From Flavobacterium piscisymbiosum (GTDB lineage Bacteria > Bacteroidota > Bacteroidia > Flavobacteriales > Flavobacteriaceae): 64,000 nt of DNA. Positions 18,055-26,646 of this stretch are shown here, in pieces. Where the stretch lies: positions 248,001 through 312,000 of the forward strand of contig NZ_JAJJMM010000001.1 of the NCBI RefSeq assembly GCF_020905295.1. The letters are read 5' to 3'. The translations under genes were made by a program, and so were the position numbers. A model generated the notes under the pieces. It was not told the DNA's origin. It searched no databases and was given only the letters and a program-made list of their open reading frames with translations. Numbering within the stretch: the stretch's first letter is position 1; each line of letters opens with the position of its first letter.

Positions 18055-19134
18055 ATGTATTTAAACAAAATTTCTTTATTCAATTATAAAAATTTCTCCG
18101 AAGTCAGTTTTGATTTTGACCGCAAGATCAATTGTTTTGTGGGCAAAAACGGAATTGGAAAAACGAATGTGCTTGATGCTATTTATCATCTGGCTTACGG
18201 AAAAAGCTATTTTAATCCGTTGGCCGTACAAAACATCAAACACGGAGAAGAGTTTTTTGTAATTGATGCCGAACTGGAAAAGAATGACAGAACAGAACAA
18301 ATTGTTTGCAGTTTAAAAAAAGGGCAAAAGAAAATTTTAAAACGTAACGGAAAAGCTTACGATAAATTCTCCGATCATATTGGGTTCATTCCGTTAGTAA
18401 TAATTTCTCCGGCAGATCGTGATTTAATTATCGAAGGAAGCGAAACGCGTCGTAAATTTATGGACAGTGTGATCTCGCAATTAGACTCCACTTATCTGCA
18501 TCAGCTTATTCAATACCAAAAAGTAATTGTACAGCGAAATGCTTTGCTAAAGTATTTTGCACTCAATCATACTTTCGACAATGACACCTTATCTATATAT
18601 AATGAGCAGCTGAATAGTTTTGGGCAATCGATTTTTGAAAAAAGAAAAGATTTCCTCGAACAATTTATACCTATATTTAATGTACATCATCAGGCCATAA
18701 CCGGATCTGAAGAAACAGTGCAACTAGTTTACGAAAGTCATTTGTTCGAAAAAGACTTATTAACGCTTTTACAGGAAAATATTAATAGAGATCGCGCGTT
18801 GCATTATACAAGCGTAGGAATTCATAAAGACGATTTATCTTTTGAGATTGATTCGCATCCCATAAAAAAATTCGGATCGCAAGGTCAGCAAAAATCATTT
18901 TTGATTGCTTTAAAATTAGCTCAGTTTGAATTTCTAAAAAAACAAAGCGGCGTAAAACCTTTATTGCTTTTTGATGATATTTTTGATAAGCTTGACGAAA
19001 CCCGGGTTGGTAAAATCATCGAAATGGTAAACAGCGAAACTTTTGGTCAGCTTTTTATTTCAGACACACATCCTGAACGTACCGAAACTATTGTAAAATC
19101 GACGCATCAGAGTTATAAGATTTTTAATTTGTGA
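18055..19134 (+). CDS. recF: DNA replication and repair protein RecF
   Basis: SMC-like ATPase that loads RecA at gapped DNA with RecO and RecR. The conserved N-terminus ([14 protein letters not shown]) fixes the start at 18055; an ATG 33 nt upstream would add residues with no family counterpart. Walker A is GKNGIGKTN (residues 30-38), the signature region is [17 protein letters not shown] (about 275-290) and Walker B is [13 protein letters not shown] (about 302-314). The 359 aa length is typical of Flavobacteriia RecF. It stands alone on the + strand after a repeat-filled gap, away from dnaA and dnaN. Confidence 0.95.
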   Translation: MYLNKISLFNYKNFSEVSFDFDRKINCFVGKNGIGKTNVLDAIYHLAYGKSYFNPLAVQNIKHGEEFFVIDAELEKNDRTEQIVCSLKKGQKKILKRNGKAYDKFSDHIGFIPLVIISPADRDLIIEGSETRRKFMDSVISQLDSTYLHQLIQYQKVIVQRNALLKYFALNHTFDNDTLSIYNEQLNSFGQSIFEKRKDFLEQFIPIFNVHHQAITGSEETVQLVYESHLFEKDLLTLLQENINRDRALHYTSVGIHKDDLSFEIDSHPIKKFGSQGQQKSFLIALKLAQFEFLKKQSGVKPLLLFDDIFDKLDETRVGKIIEMVNSETFGQLFISDTHPERTETIVKSTHQSYKIFNL

Positions 19135-19502
19135 TTTTTTTGCGACGACCCGAGCGATAGTGAATAGGCGAAGCAATTTCACGAATTAGCTCGCATTTTT
19201 CTTTGTTAGCTTGGTGTATTCAAAGTTTGTGTGCGCATTTTTGTCATTTCGACGCAAGGAGAAATCCTCGCGAGAAGCTCGACAAAGATTGGCGATTTTA
19301 CATTAGGAGTTTCTTGCGGAGATTCCTCGTTCCTCGGAATGACAATATTGCAGTTACTTAATCAAAGACAAAATTTAAACTAAAAGAAAAATTCGTATTA
19401 ATTCTTGTAATTCGTGGCAAACTTTTTTTATTTCACTTTCTATTAAGAATTCAAAATTGAAAAATCATTACTTTAGCGATACCATTTTTAAAATTTAATC
19501 CC
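19135..19502. repeat. Repeat-rich intergenic region with a TGTCATTTCGAC element
   Basis: No gene seen. Positions 19241-19345 form a module bounded by TTGTCATTTC and its near-complement GGAATGACAA, with internal GGAGAAATC and GGAGATTCC words. This resembles the TCATTTCGACnnAGGAGAAATC repeats scattered in many Bacteroidota genomes. Fragments of the CACGAATT family flank it at about 19170-19185 and 19390-19425. Confidence 0.65.
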
Positions 19503-20201
19503 ATGAAATTCCCCAAAATTTTATTGCTAATAGTTTCAATTATATTCATTTCATGCAACGATAAAAAATCAAGCACTTTTGAGTCACTGCATCCAAAAGA
19601 ATTTGCAGAAAAAATTAAAACAACCGATCATCCACAAATTTTAGACGTTCGAACTCCTGACGAATTCGAATCGGAACATATCGACAATGCCAAAAACGTA
19701 AATTGGAACGGTGATGATTTCGAAGCAAAAGCAGCATCTTATGACAAATCGAAACCTGTTTTTGTCTATTGCCTAAGCGGAGGAAGAAGCAAAAAAGCAG
19801 CTACAAAACTAAAAGAATTAGGTTTTGATACTGTCTACGAATTAGATGGCGGTTTCCTGAACTGGAACGAAGAAGGATTTGGAATTCCCGCAGCGGCAGA
19901 AGCCGGAATGTCTATGAATGATTTTAATGATTTATTAAATTCAGATAAAAAGGTTTTGGTCGATTTTTATGCTGTTTGGTGCGGACCATGCAAGCAAATG
20001 GAACCGTTTCTTTTAACAATGCAAAAAGACATGGCTGATAAAGTAAAGATTATTAGAATTGATGTTGATAAGAATAAGACATTGGCAACTCAGCTAAAAA
20101 TTGACCAATTACCAACAATTGTATTATACGAAAACAAAGCTGTACAATGGAAAACTACAGGTTTTATCAGTGAAGAAGACTTAAAAAAACAACTGCAATA
20201 A
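19503..20201 (+). CDS. Rhodanese-thioredoxin fusion lipoprotein
   Basis: Probable periplasm-facing lipoprotein joining two redox or sulfur domains. The lipobox FISC puts the lipidated Cys at residue 18. A rhodanese domain follows (about 28-130) with active-site Cys90 in YCLSGGRS, then a thioredoxin domain (about 135-232) with Cys160-Gly-Pro-Cys163. Both active sites look intact. The pairing suggests persulfide or sulfane-sulfur handling with reduction by the adjacent CXXC, which is inference. It is followed 10 nt later by the DUF2461 gene. Single-domain rhodanese or thioredoxin annotations would each miss half of it. Confidence 0.9.
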   Translation: MKFPKILLLIVSIIFISCNDKKSSTFESLHPKEFAEKIKTTDHPQILDVRTPDEFESEHIDNAKNVNWNGDDFEAKAASYDKSKPVFVYCLSGGRSKKAATKLKELGFDTVYELDGGFLNWNEEGFGIPAAAEAGMSMNDFNDLLNSDKKVLVDFYAVWCGPCKQMEPFLLTMQKDMADKVKIIRIDVDKNKTLATQLKIDQLPTIVLYENKAVQWKTTGFISEEDLKKQLQ

Positions 20202-20211
20202 AATAAAGAAT

Positions 20212-20889
20212 ATGCTAACGAAAGAATCATTGCAATTTTTAGACGATTTAAAAAAGAACAACAATAGAGATTGGTTTCAGGATAATAAAAAGAGATATGA
20301 AATTTTCAAAAAAGATTATCACCAGTTAGTAAGTGATTTTCTTGATGTAATGAAACCTCTTGATCCGTCATTAGAATTGCTGGAAGTTAAAAATTGTACC
20401 TTCAGAATCAATCGCGACATTCGATTCTCTAAAGACAAATCACCTTATAAAGCGCATTTAGGAGTCTGGATGTCTACCGGCGCCAAAGGAGCTAATCGCG
20501 CCGGATATTATGTACATATTGAAAAAGGCGCCAGTTTTATTGCCGGCGGTTTTTATTCGCCAGAAGCGGAAGACTTGAAAAAAGTACGTAAAGAAATTGC
20601 TTTTTTTCATGAAGATCTGGAAGCTATTATTGCCGATAAAAACTTTAAGAAAGAGTTTGGAAGTTTAGATGTAAATGAAACCAATTCGCTTAAAAACCCG
20701 CCACGAGGTTACGAAAAAGACCATCCTGCAATTGAGTTTTTAAAACTAAAAAGCTTTACAGCTACTCAAAAATATGATATTGCTGAAGTCACTCAAAAAG
20801 ACTTTGTTGCCAAAATGAGCAAAAAACTAATTGCTTTAAAACCTTTAAACGAATTCATCAATCGCGCTTTAGAGACGGATGAATTTTAG
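20212..20889 (+). CDS. DUF2461 domain-containing protein (TIGR02453 type)
   Basis: Cytosolic protein of 225 aa matching the DUF2461/TIGR02453 family in length and blocks: LQFLDDLKKNNNRDWFQDNK near the N-terminus, NCTFRINRDIRFSKDKSPYK (about 64-83) and GGFYSPEAEDLKKVRKEI (about 112-129). No signal or membrane helix. The function of the family is not established. It lies 10 nt after the rhodanese-thioredoxin gene, so they probably share a transcript. Confidence 0.88.
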   Translation: MLTKESLQFLDDLKKNNNRDWFQDNKKRYEIFKKDYHQLVSDFLDVMKPLDPSLELLEVKNCTFRINRDIRFSKDKSPYKAHLGVWMSTGAKGANRAGYYVHIEKGASFIAGGFYSPEAEDLKKVRKEIAFFHEDLEAIIADKNFKKEFGSLDVNETNSLKNPPRGYEKDHPAIEFLKLKSFTATQKYDIAEVTQKDFVAKMSKKLIALKPLNEFINRALETDEF

Positions 20890-20902
20890 TTTAAAATAAA
20901 AG

Positions 20903-20965
20903 TTTGCCACGAATTTCACGAATAAGCACGAATTAATTAGTGAGAATTGGTGAAATTCGTTGCGA
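20903..20965. repeat. CACGAATT-family inverted repeat
   Basis: ACGAATTTCAC (20909-20919) is repeated in inverted form as GTGAAATTCGT (20950-20960), with CACGAATTAATT between. The same words occur near 19175, 19400 and 25340. Confidence 0.6.
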
Positions 20966-20978
20966 AAAACTTCAATGA

Positions 20979-22034
20979 ATGAAAAGAAAAATACTTTTTC
21001 TGGGAGAATCTTATCGTGCGGACGCTATTACATGGATGAATGGTTTGAAAGAATTTGGCGATTTTGAAATTTGTACCTGGGAACTTCAAACACCCAACAA
21101 TTCAAAACTCAACCGATTCAAGCGTATTTTAGAATATGTCTTTTCTCCTCTTTCTATTCGAAAAACAATCCGTCGAGAAAAACCGGATATGATTATTGCA
21201 GAAAGAACAACCAGTTACGGTTTTCTGGCTGCGATTTCAGGAATGCATCCTATCGCAATTGCACAACAAGGCCGAACAGATTTATGGCCGGAAGGTTCGG
21301 TTTTATTACCCTTAAAAAAAATCATTCAGAAACACGCTTTCAAAAAAGCCGATTTAATTCATGCCTGGGGTCCGGTGATGACCATTTCGATGAAAGCAAT
21401 TGGCGTTGATATGAATAAAGTTTTAGTGATCCCAAAAGGAATTGATTTATCACTTTTTTCTCCTTCAACAAACCATTCAAACAAAATTGAAGCAATTGTA
21501 ACGCGATCTTTACAACAGGAATATCGCCATGATTCTATTCTAAAAGCATTTGCAATTTTACATCAAAAAGAAATTAATTTTTCGTTGACAATTGTTGGCG
21601 ACGGAACACGATTACAGTTTCTAAAAGACTTGGCAAAAGAACTTCAAATCGAAAGCAAAGTAATTTTTACAGGAAGAATCCCAAATACTAAACTTCCTAA
21701 ATTATTGCAACAATCGAATATTTATATCAGCATGCCAATTACCGAAGGAGTTTCGGCGTCTCTATTCGAGGCAATGGCTTGTAATTGTTATCCTGTAGTC
21801 TCAGATATTCCGGGAAATCAAAGCTGGATCAAACATCGCGAAAACGGACAATTGATTGAAATTGATAATATCGAAATGCTGGCCGAAGAACTAATTTGGT
21901 CTTTTGAAAATACTGAATCCCGAAATAATGCTATTATTCAAAACAGAAAATTTGTAGAGGAAAATGCGAATTATGATACTAATATGAAGGTTATTGCGGA
22001 TAAATATCATGAATTGCTGGATTCTCGAAAGTAA
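20979..22034 (+). CDS. Glycosyltransferase, family 4 (GT-B fold)
   Basis: Cytosolic retaining glycosyltransferase of 351 aa. The N-terminal half is a GT4-like acceptor domain and the C-terminal half has the nucleotide-sugar domain: VIPKGIDLSLF (about 152-162), IVGDGTRLQFL, FTGRIPN and the donor-binding block ITEGVSASLFEAMACNCYPV (about 257-276) with Glu-x7-Glu. The sugar and acceptor cannot be read from the sequence. It stands alone rather than in a polysaccharide cluster, between a CACGAATT repeat and a convergent lipoprotein gene. Confidence 0.88.
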   Translation: MKRKILFLGESYRADAITWMNGLKEFGDFEICTWELQTPNNSKLNRFKRILEYVFSPLSIRKTIRREKPDMIIAERTTSYGFLAAISGMHPIAIAQQGRTDLWPEGSVLLPLKKIIQKHAFKKADLIHAWGPVMTISMKAIGVDMNKVLVIPKGIDLSLFSPSTNHSNKIEAIVTRSLQQEYRHDSILKAFAILHQKEINFSLTIVGDGTRLQFLKDLAKELQIESKVIFTGRIPNTKLPKLLQQSNIYISMPITEGVSASLFEAMACNCYPVVSDIPGNQSWIKHRENGQLIEIDNIEMLAEELIWSFENTESRNNAIIQNRKFVEENANYDTNMKVIADKYHELLDSRK

Positions 22035-22082
22035 TTTAACCGCAAAGATTTTACGCTATGAACGCTAAGCTTTGAATAAAAC

Positions 22083-22916
22083 CTAACATCCTACGGTTGT
22101 AAAAACTCCAACCGGTTTAATAATCTTCTTTTCTTCGGATGCCGGTTTTGATAAATATAGCGTTGGACTTGAAACATTATAATGATTTGAGGTATCAATA
22201 ATTAAATCTAACCTTCCATCTCCGTCGATATCGCCTGCAAATACTATTTCTATAAACCTTTCGTCAATGTTTTTTTTCGCAACTAAAAGTGTCTTAGTTT
22301 CTTTGCCATTTTCATATGCTCTTAAATAAAGGCTATAATCAGAAACCTCAATCCATTCTGAATCGACTTTTTCTTTTCTTTTTTTCACAAGTGCAAATAA
22401 AGTATATTCAATATTTTTATAATTAAATTCAAAATCCTCATTATCACCAAGATTTGCAGGCACTTTTATATTCCACACTTCTCTATTACTCAAATATGGC
22501 TTTTTTTCAATTAGAACAATACAAGTATCTTTTATTGATGTTGTAACTTCCCAACCCGTTTTATCTTCTTCGTTTTCATCTACAATAGGATCATTTACAG
22601 ATTTTATAAATACCTGGGTTTGAGAAAGAGTATAAACATTATCTTTTTTAAAGAGACCAAACCAAACTTTCTTGTCGAAATGCTGCTCAACCTCATCGTT
22701 ATGAAATATTTCGGTTCGAAGAATTTTAACCTGTAACGTACTATCAACAGGAAAAGAAAAATCATCAACTTCATTATTAACTTTTACAATTGCAGCTTTA
22801 TCAGAGGTTTTATTGCTTTCAACCTTCTTAATTGCAATATCGGTTTTCTTTTTATCACAACTTAAAACTTGAAAAATCACGATTAAAAAAACTAATAATT
22901 TACAAAATTCTTTCAT
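22083..22916 (-). CDS. Putative lipoprotein with a calcium-loop-like DGDGRLD motif
   Basis: The start at 22916 gives a clean lipoprotein signal (MKEFCKLLVFLIVIFQVLSC, Cys20); an ATG 51 nt upstream would bury it. The exported part is beta-rich. Near the C-terminus it has FAGDIDGDGRLDLIIDT, which resembles an FG-GAP or EF-hand-like metal loop, and it ends in a VGVFTTVGC tail. No enzymatic motif recognised. Probable periplasmic or surface protein of unknown role. Neighbours face it on the + strand, so it is a single-gene unit. Confidence 0.72.
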   Translation of the reverse strand: MKEFCKLLVFLIVIFQVLSCDKKKTDIAIKKVESNKTSDKAAIVKVNNEVDDFSFPVDSTLQVKILRTEIFHNDEVEQHFDKKVWFGLFKKDNVYTLSQTQVFIKSVNDPIVDENEEDKTGWEVTTSIKDTCIVLIEKKPYLSNREVWNIKVPANLGDNEDFEFNYKNIEYTLFALVKKRKEKVDSEWIEVSDYSLYLRAYENGKETKTLLVAKKNIDERFIEIVFAGDIDGDGRLDLIIDTSNHYNVSSPTLYLSKPASEEKKIIKPVGVFTTVGC

Positions 22917-23068
22917 ACATATATATTTGAGATACAGAGAACCAAACATACAAAAGATAGAACACAAACTTTAATTCAAATTAAAAATTTTATTAAGAAA
23001 AACCAGCATGTAACTTTTCTTCAATTGCAACGACATATTGTTGAATCGTTTAATTTAATAAAAAAGAG

Positions 23069-24169
23069 ATGAGTAATAGAAGAAACTGGTTAAAACAAAT
23101 AGGTTTAGGTGCGGTAGGATTAGGTTTTTGCCAATTTGAAGCATTTGCAAATCCATCCGAAGAATATCTTTTACCAAATTTCGATAAATCTCCCATCTTA
23201 TTACGATCAAACGAAAATCCTTATGGCCCTTCTCCCTTAGCCAGAATTGCTATGACCAAAAGTATCAATAACAGCAATCGATACGCCTGGAATATTTATC
23301 CTGAATTAATTACCGCTATTGCAAAAAAGAACAATGTCTTAGATAATAACATTCTGCTTGGTGCCGGCTCAACAGAAATTTTAGATTTAGTTCTTCAATA
23401 CAGTTCTTTAAATAAAGGTAATTTTATAATCGCCGAAAATACATTTGACTACTGGACATCTCCATCTGAAAAATTAGGAATAAAAAAAATCGCTGTTCCG
23501 TTAACTAAAGACAAAAAACATGATTTAACAGCCATGTTACAAGCAATTGATTCAGATACAAAAATGATCTATATCTGCAATCCTAACAATCCGACAGGAA
23601 CAATATGTGATAGAGAAAAATTAGTATCTTTTGTAAAAGAGGCTACCAAAAAAGCGATTGTCTTTGTCGATGAAGCCTATATCGATTTTACAAAAGAACA
23701 ATCATTAAGTGATCTGGTTATTGACAACAAAAATTTAATTATAACCAAAACTTTCTCAAAAATGTATGGTTTAGCTGGTGCAAGAGTAGGTTATGCTATT
23801 GCAAATGCTGCGACAATTGATTCACTCAATATTTTAAAATCATCTCCTGGCTTATCAATTAGTAAGGTATCTACAGTCGCCGCAATCGCTTCATTAAATG
23901 ATGAAAAATTCATTCAGGAAGTATATGCAAAAAATGAAGAGGCTAAGAAATATACCATTGACCAACTTACACAACTCAACTTAACATGTATTCCTTCCTA
24001 TTCTAACTTTATTTATTTCTCGCTGGAGAATTATAAAAAGGATTTCTTTAAACAATTAGAACTCAATAATATTATAGGAACCAAAATCTATGAAGAAAAT
24101 GGAAAATGGAGCAGAATTACTATTGGAACAATGAAAGAAATGCAGCAATTTATTGAAGCTATAAAATAA
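23069..24169 (+). CDS. Tat-signalled PLP-dependent aminotransferase (histidinol-phosphate aminotransferase-like)
   Basis: Fold-type I aminotransferase of 366 aa. The PLP lysine is Lys231 in KTFSKMYGLAGARVGYA, with Asp201 in VDEAYIDF and the NPNNPTGT motif at 171-178. The sequence most resembles HisC-type enzymes. Its N-terminus is a twin-arginine signal: NRRNWLKQIGLGAVGLG followed by an alanine-rich cleavage region near residue 27. An exported PLP enzyme is unusual because PLP must be inserted before Tat export, which fits a folded-protein route. No histidine-biosynthesis genes are adjacent. Substrate unknown; a housekeeping HisC role is unlikely given the export signal. Confidence 0.88.
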   Translation: MSNRRNWLKQIGLGAVGLGFCQFEAFANPSEEYLLPNFDKSPILLRSNENPYGPSPLARIAMTKSINNSNRYAWNIYPELITAIAKKNNVLDNNILLGAGSTEILDLVLQYSSLNKGNFIIAENTFDYWTSPSEKLGIKKIAVPLTKDKKHDLTAMLQAIDSDTKMIYICNPNNPTGTICDREKLVSFVKEATKKAIVFVDEAYIDFTKEQSLSDLVIDNKNLIITKTFSKMYGLAGARVGYAIANAATIDSLNILKSSPGLSISKVSTVAAIASLNDEKFIQEVYAKNEEAKKYTIDQLTQLNLTCIPSYSNFIYFSLENYKKDFFKQLELNNIIGTKIYEENGKWSRITIGTMKEMQQFIEAIK

Positions 24170-24267
24170 AACTTCGCAAAAACCAATTGATCCTCTCTCA
24201 CGCATCATTTTAATCATTTAATTGTCTGTTATTTTATAGAAAACCAACCCAAATAAATAATAATCCT

Positions 24268-24275
24268 TACTTTTG
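24268..24275 (+). promoter_or_regulatory. -7 promoter element for murB
   Basis: TACTTTTG matches TAnnTTTG exactly, 46 nt before the murB start. No TTG is seen at standard distance. Confidence 0.4.
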
Positions 24276-24321
24276 AACTCAGAAATATTCCGACGTTTCG
24301 GGACAAAAAAGCCTTTTATTT

Positions 24322-25335
24322 ATGGAAATTCAATCCAATTTTTCTTTAAAAAACCACAATACTTTTGGTATCGAAGCCAAAGCCAAACAATTTGTTGCCG
24401 TTCATTCAGTTGATGAATTGAAAACCATTTTAGAAGAAAACAAAAACGCGAAAAAATTTGTTTTAGGAGGCGGAAGCAATATGCTTTTAACTAAAGATAT
24501 TGAGGCTTTGGTCATTCATATTGATTTAAAAGGTAAAAAAATCATTAAGGAAGATGACGATTTTGTTTGGGTCGAAAGTCAGGCTGGCGAAACCTGGCAC
24601 GATTTCGTTCTTTATACCATAGATAACAATTTTGGAGGTTTAGAAAATATGTCTCTGATTCCCGGAAATGTTGGCACAACTCCTGTTCAGAATATTGGCG
24701 CTTACGGAACCGAAATAAAAGACACTTTTGTTTCTTGCGAAGCCATGAATATTGAAACTCAGGAAATAAAAACTTTCACCAATACCGAATGTAATTTTGG
24801 CTACAGAGAAAGCATTTTTAAAAATGAAGTTAAAGATCAATACATTATTACTTCGGTAATTTATAAACTCACAAAACGCAATCACAAAATCAATACTTCG
24901 TACGGAGACATTACTGCTGAATTGGCTAAAAACAATGTGACAACTCCAACTTTAAAAGACGTTAGTAATGCTGTAATTGCCATCAGACAAAGCAAATTAC
25001 CGGATCCTAAAGAATTAGGAAATAGCGGAAGTTTCTTTAAAAATCCGATTTTATTAAAATCTGATTTCGAAAAAATCCATCAAAAATTTCCTGAAATGAA
25101 ATATTATGAAGTTTCAGAAACTGAGGTAAAAGTTCCGGCAGGGTGGTTAATAGAACAAGCAGGTTTTAAAGGAAAACGTTTTGGTGATGCCGGAGTTCAC
25201 AAAAATCAGGCTTTGGTTTTGGTAAATTATGGAAACGCAACCGGACAGGAAATTTTAGCCGTTTCGAGAGAGGTTCAAAAAACTGTTTTCGAAAAGTTTG
25301 GAATTCATATTGAAGCGGAAGTTAATGTGATTTAA
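24322..25335 (+). CDS. murB: UDP-N-acetylmuramate dehydrogenase MurB
   Basis: FAD-dependent reductase that turns UDP-GlcNAc-enolpyruvate into UDP-MurNAc in peptidoglycan synthesis. It shows the N-terminal NTFGIEAKAKQFV, the FAD loop LGGGSNMLLT (about 48-57), PGNVGTTPVQNIGAYG (about 113-128), the NSGSFFKNP block (about 234-242) with the proton-donating Ser, and a C-terminal Glu in HIEAEVNVI. At 337 aa with an added C-terminal region, it is the E. coli-like type I form. It stands alone after a short promoter region. Confidence 0.96.
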   Translation: MEIQSNFSLKNHNTFGIEAKAKQFVAVHSVDELKTILEENKNAKKFVLGGGSNMLLTKDIEALVIHIDLKGKKIIKEDDDFVWVESQAGETWHDFVLYTIDNNFGGLENMSLIPGNVGTTPVQNIGAYGTEIKDTFVSCEAMNIETQEIKTFTNTECNFGYRESIFKNEVKDQYIITSVIYKLTKRNHKINTSYGDITAELAKNNVTTPTLKDVSNAVIAIRQSKLPDPKELGNSGSFFKNPILLKSDFEKIHQKFPEMKYYEVSETEVKVPAGWLIEQAGFKGKRFGDAGVHKNQALVLVNYGNATGQEILAVSREVQKTVFEKFGIHIEAEVNVI

Positions 25336-25370
25336 GAACACGAATTGACTAATTTTTACTAATCACAATA

Positions 25371-25449
25371 TTGTCAGACTGAGCGAAGTCGAAGTCCTTT
25401 ATATCAACGAAGCATCTCTTCCGAAGTTTCGGAACGCTCGATGTGACAA
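25371..25449. repeat. TTGTCA...TGACAA-bounded repeat element
   Basis: Terminal TTGTCA (25371-25376) and TGACAA (25444-25449) enclose GACTGAGCGAAGTCGAAGTC and an inner palindrome CCGAAGTTTCGG (25421-25432). The phrase TGAGCGAAGTCGAAG recurs in many Bacteroidota intergenic regions. An apparent GTG start at 25443 for the next gene falls inside it. Confidence 0.65.
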
Positions 25450-25478
25450 ATCTAAAAAACTCATTTTCTTCAAATAAG

Positions 25479-25946
25479 ATGATACAAAGTATTTCTATAA
25501 AAATAGCAAATCCGGACGACGAAAAAGTTTTGGCAATTACAGAAGAATTATCAGAAAATCTTTACCTTCGTTTTGGAAGTGATGGAAAAAATTCTTTTCA
25601 GGATTGGGAAAACGAAAATTCAAAATTTGTATTTGTCATAGCCGAAATTAACAATGAAATTGTGGGTTGTGGCGCTATTAGGCCAATTGACAAAAATATT
25701 GGAGAAGTAAAACGAATGTATTCGAAATACCCGGGAAAGAAAATTGGACAAACGATTTTAGTTTTTTTAGAAAACGAAGCTGTAAATCTTGGTTATACCA
25801 ATTTGGTTTTAGAAACACGATTAAAAAATGAAAGTGCTGTTCAGTTTTATCAAAAACAAGGATACAAAGTAATTCCGAATTACGGAAAATATACAGATCG
25901 ACCGGAAGCCATTTGCCTGGGAAAATCTCTAAATCAAAATTCATAA
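25479..25946 (+). CDS. GNAT family N-acetyltransferase
   Basis: Acetyl-CoA-dependent N-acyltransferase of 155 aa. Motif A-like VKRMYSKYPGKKIGQTILVFLENEA (about 85-109) carries the acetyl-CoA pyrophosphate loop, and ETRLKNESAVQFYQKQGYKV (about 120-139) is the usual C-terminal motif. I start it at the ATG 25479; a GTG at 25443 lies inside a repeat element. Substrate unknown. It is followed after 2 nt by a PaiB-like gene, an arrangement reminiscent of Bacillus paiAB, where PaiA is also a GNAT acetyltransferase. Confidence 0.85.
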   Translation: MIQSISIKIANPDDEKVLAITEELSENLYLRFGSDGKNSFQDWENENSKFVFVIAEINNEIVGCGAIRPIDKNIGEVKRMYSKYPGKKIGQTILVFLENEAVNLGYTNLVLETRLKNESAVQFYQKQGYKVIPNYGKYTDRPEAICLGKSLNQNS

Positions 25947-25948
25947 AA

Positions 25949-26563
25949 ATGTATACTCCTAAAATATACAAAGAAGAAGATCCGGAATCGATTAGAACTT
26001 TTTTGAAAGAAAATAGTTTTGGCATCCTGATCAATCAAACTAAGGGAAAATTATGCGCAACGCATATCCCGATAGAACTTGAAGTTACAGCCGATGGAAA
26101 AGAAATTTTACAAGGACATATTTCAAAATTAAATCCGCAAGCAGAAGGTTTTGCCGAGAACGACCAGGTTTTGGCTGTTTTTACAGGACCGCATAGTTAC
26201 ATTTCGTCTTCCTGGTACGATCACGAAAATGTACCTACCTGGAATTATATAGCCGTACATGTTTATGGCCGAATTAAAATTGTAGACGAAGCAACCACAA
26301 TAGAGCAGCTTAAAAAATTGGTTGATAAATATGAAGCGGGTTCTGAGAATCCGGTTCATGTTGAGGATTTATCATCAAAAACAATGCGCGAAGCGAGAGG
26401 AATATTTGGTTTTGAAATTGAAATTGATGAAATTCAGGCCACCAAAAAACTGTCTCAAAACCGCGACGACCACAATTATAAAAACATTATTACGGAATTA
26501 GAAAAAACTGAAAACCCTCAGGCTATTGCTGTTGCAAAAGAAATGTCAAAATGCCGAAAGTAA
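25949..26563 (+). CDS. PaiB-like FMN-binding split-barrel protein
   Basis: FMN-binding negative transcriptional regulator family (PaiB), 204 aa. Family blocks are MYTPKIYKEEDPESI at the N-terminus, FGILINQTKGKLCATHIPIELE (about 27-48), FTGPHSYISSSWYDHENVPTWNYIAVHVYG (about 89-118) and a C-terminal RDDHNYKNIITELE. The start at 25949 matches the conserved N-terminus; an upstream in-frame ATG inside the GNAT gene would add 12 residues. In Bacillus PaiB regulates sporulation and protease genes; here only a flavin-binding oxidoreductase or regulator role can be inferred. Confidence 0.85.
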   Translation: MYTPKIYKEEDPESIRTFLKENSFGILINQTKGKLCATHIPIELEVTADGKEILQGHISKLNPQAEGFAENDQVLAVFTGPHSYISSSWYDHENVPTWNYIAVHVYGRIKIVDEATTIEQLKKLVDKYEAGSENPVHVEDLSSKTMREARGIFGFEIEIDEIQATKKLSQNRDDHNYKNIITELEKTENPQAIAVAKEMSKCRK

Positions 26564-26577
26564 ATTGGCTTTAGCCA

Positions 26578-26607
26578 TTGAAATCTAGGAATTCATAAGT
26601 ACATTTG
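26578..26607 (+). promoter_or_regulatory. Promoter for the GT2/ECF sigma pair
   Basis: TTG (26578-26580), 19-nt spacer, then TACATTTG (26600-26607): a full match to the Bacteroidota TTG-N17..23-TAnnTTTG consensus, ending 39 nt before the glycosyltransferase start. Confidence 0.65.
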
Positions 26608-26646
26608 CACGCGCAAGATTCAGAAATTAAAAGACATTAAAATCAG

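Noticed and set aside
24268..24320. Possible riboswitch in the murB leader
   Set aside because: Only a short AT-rich leader with a CGAAACGTC-like fragment; no conserved fold could be drawn.
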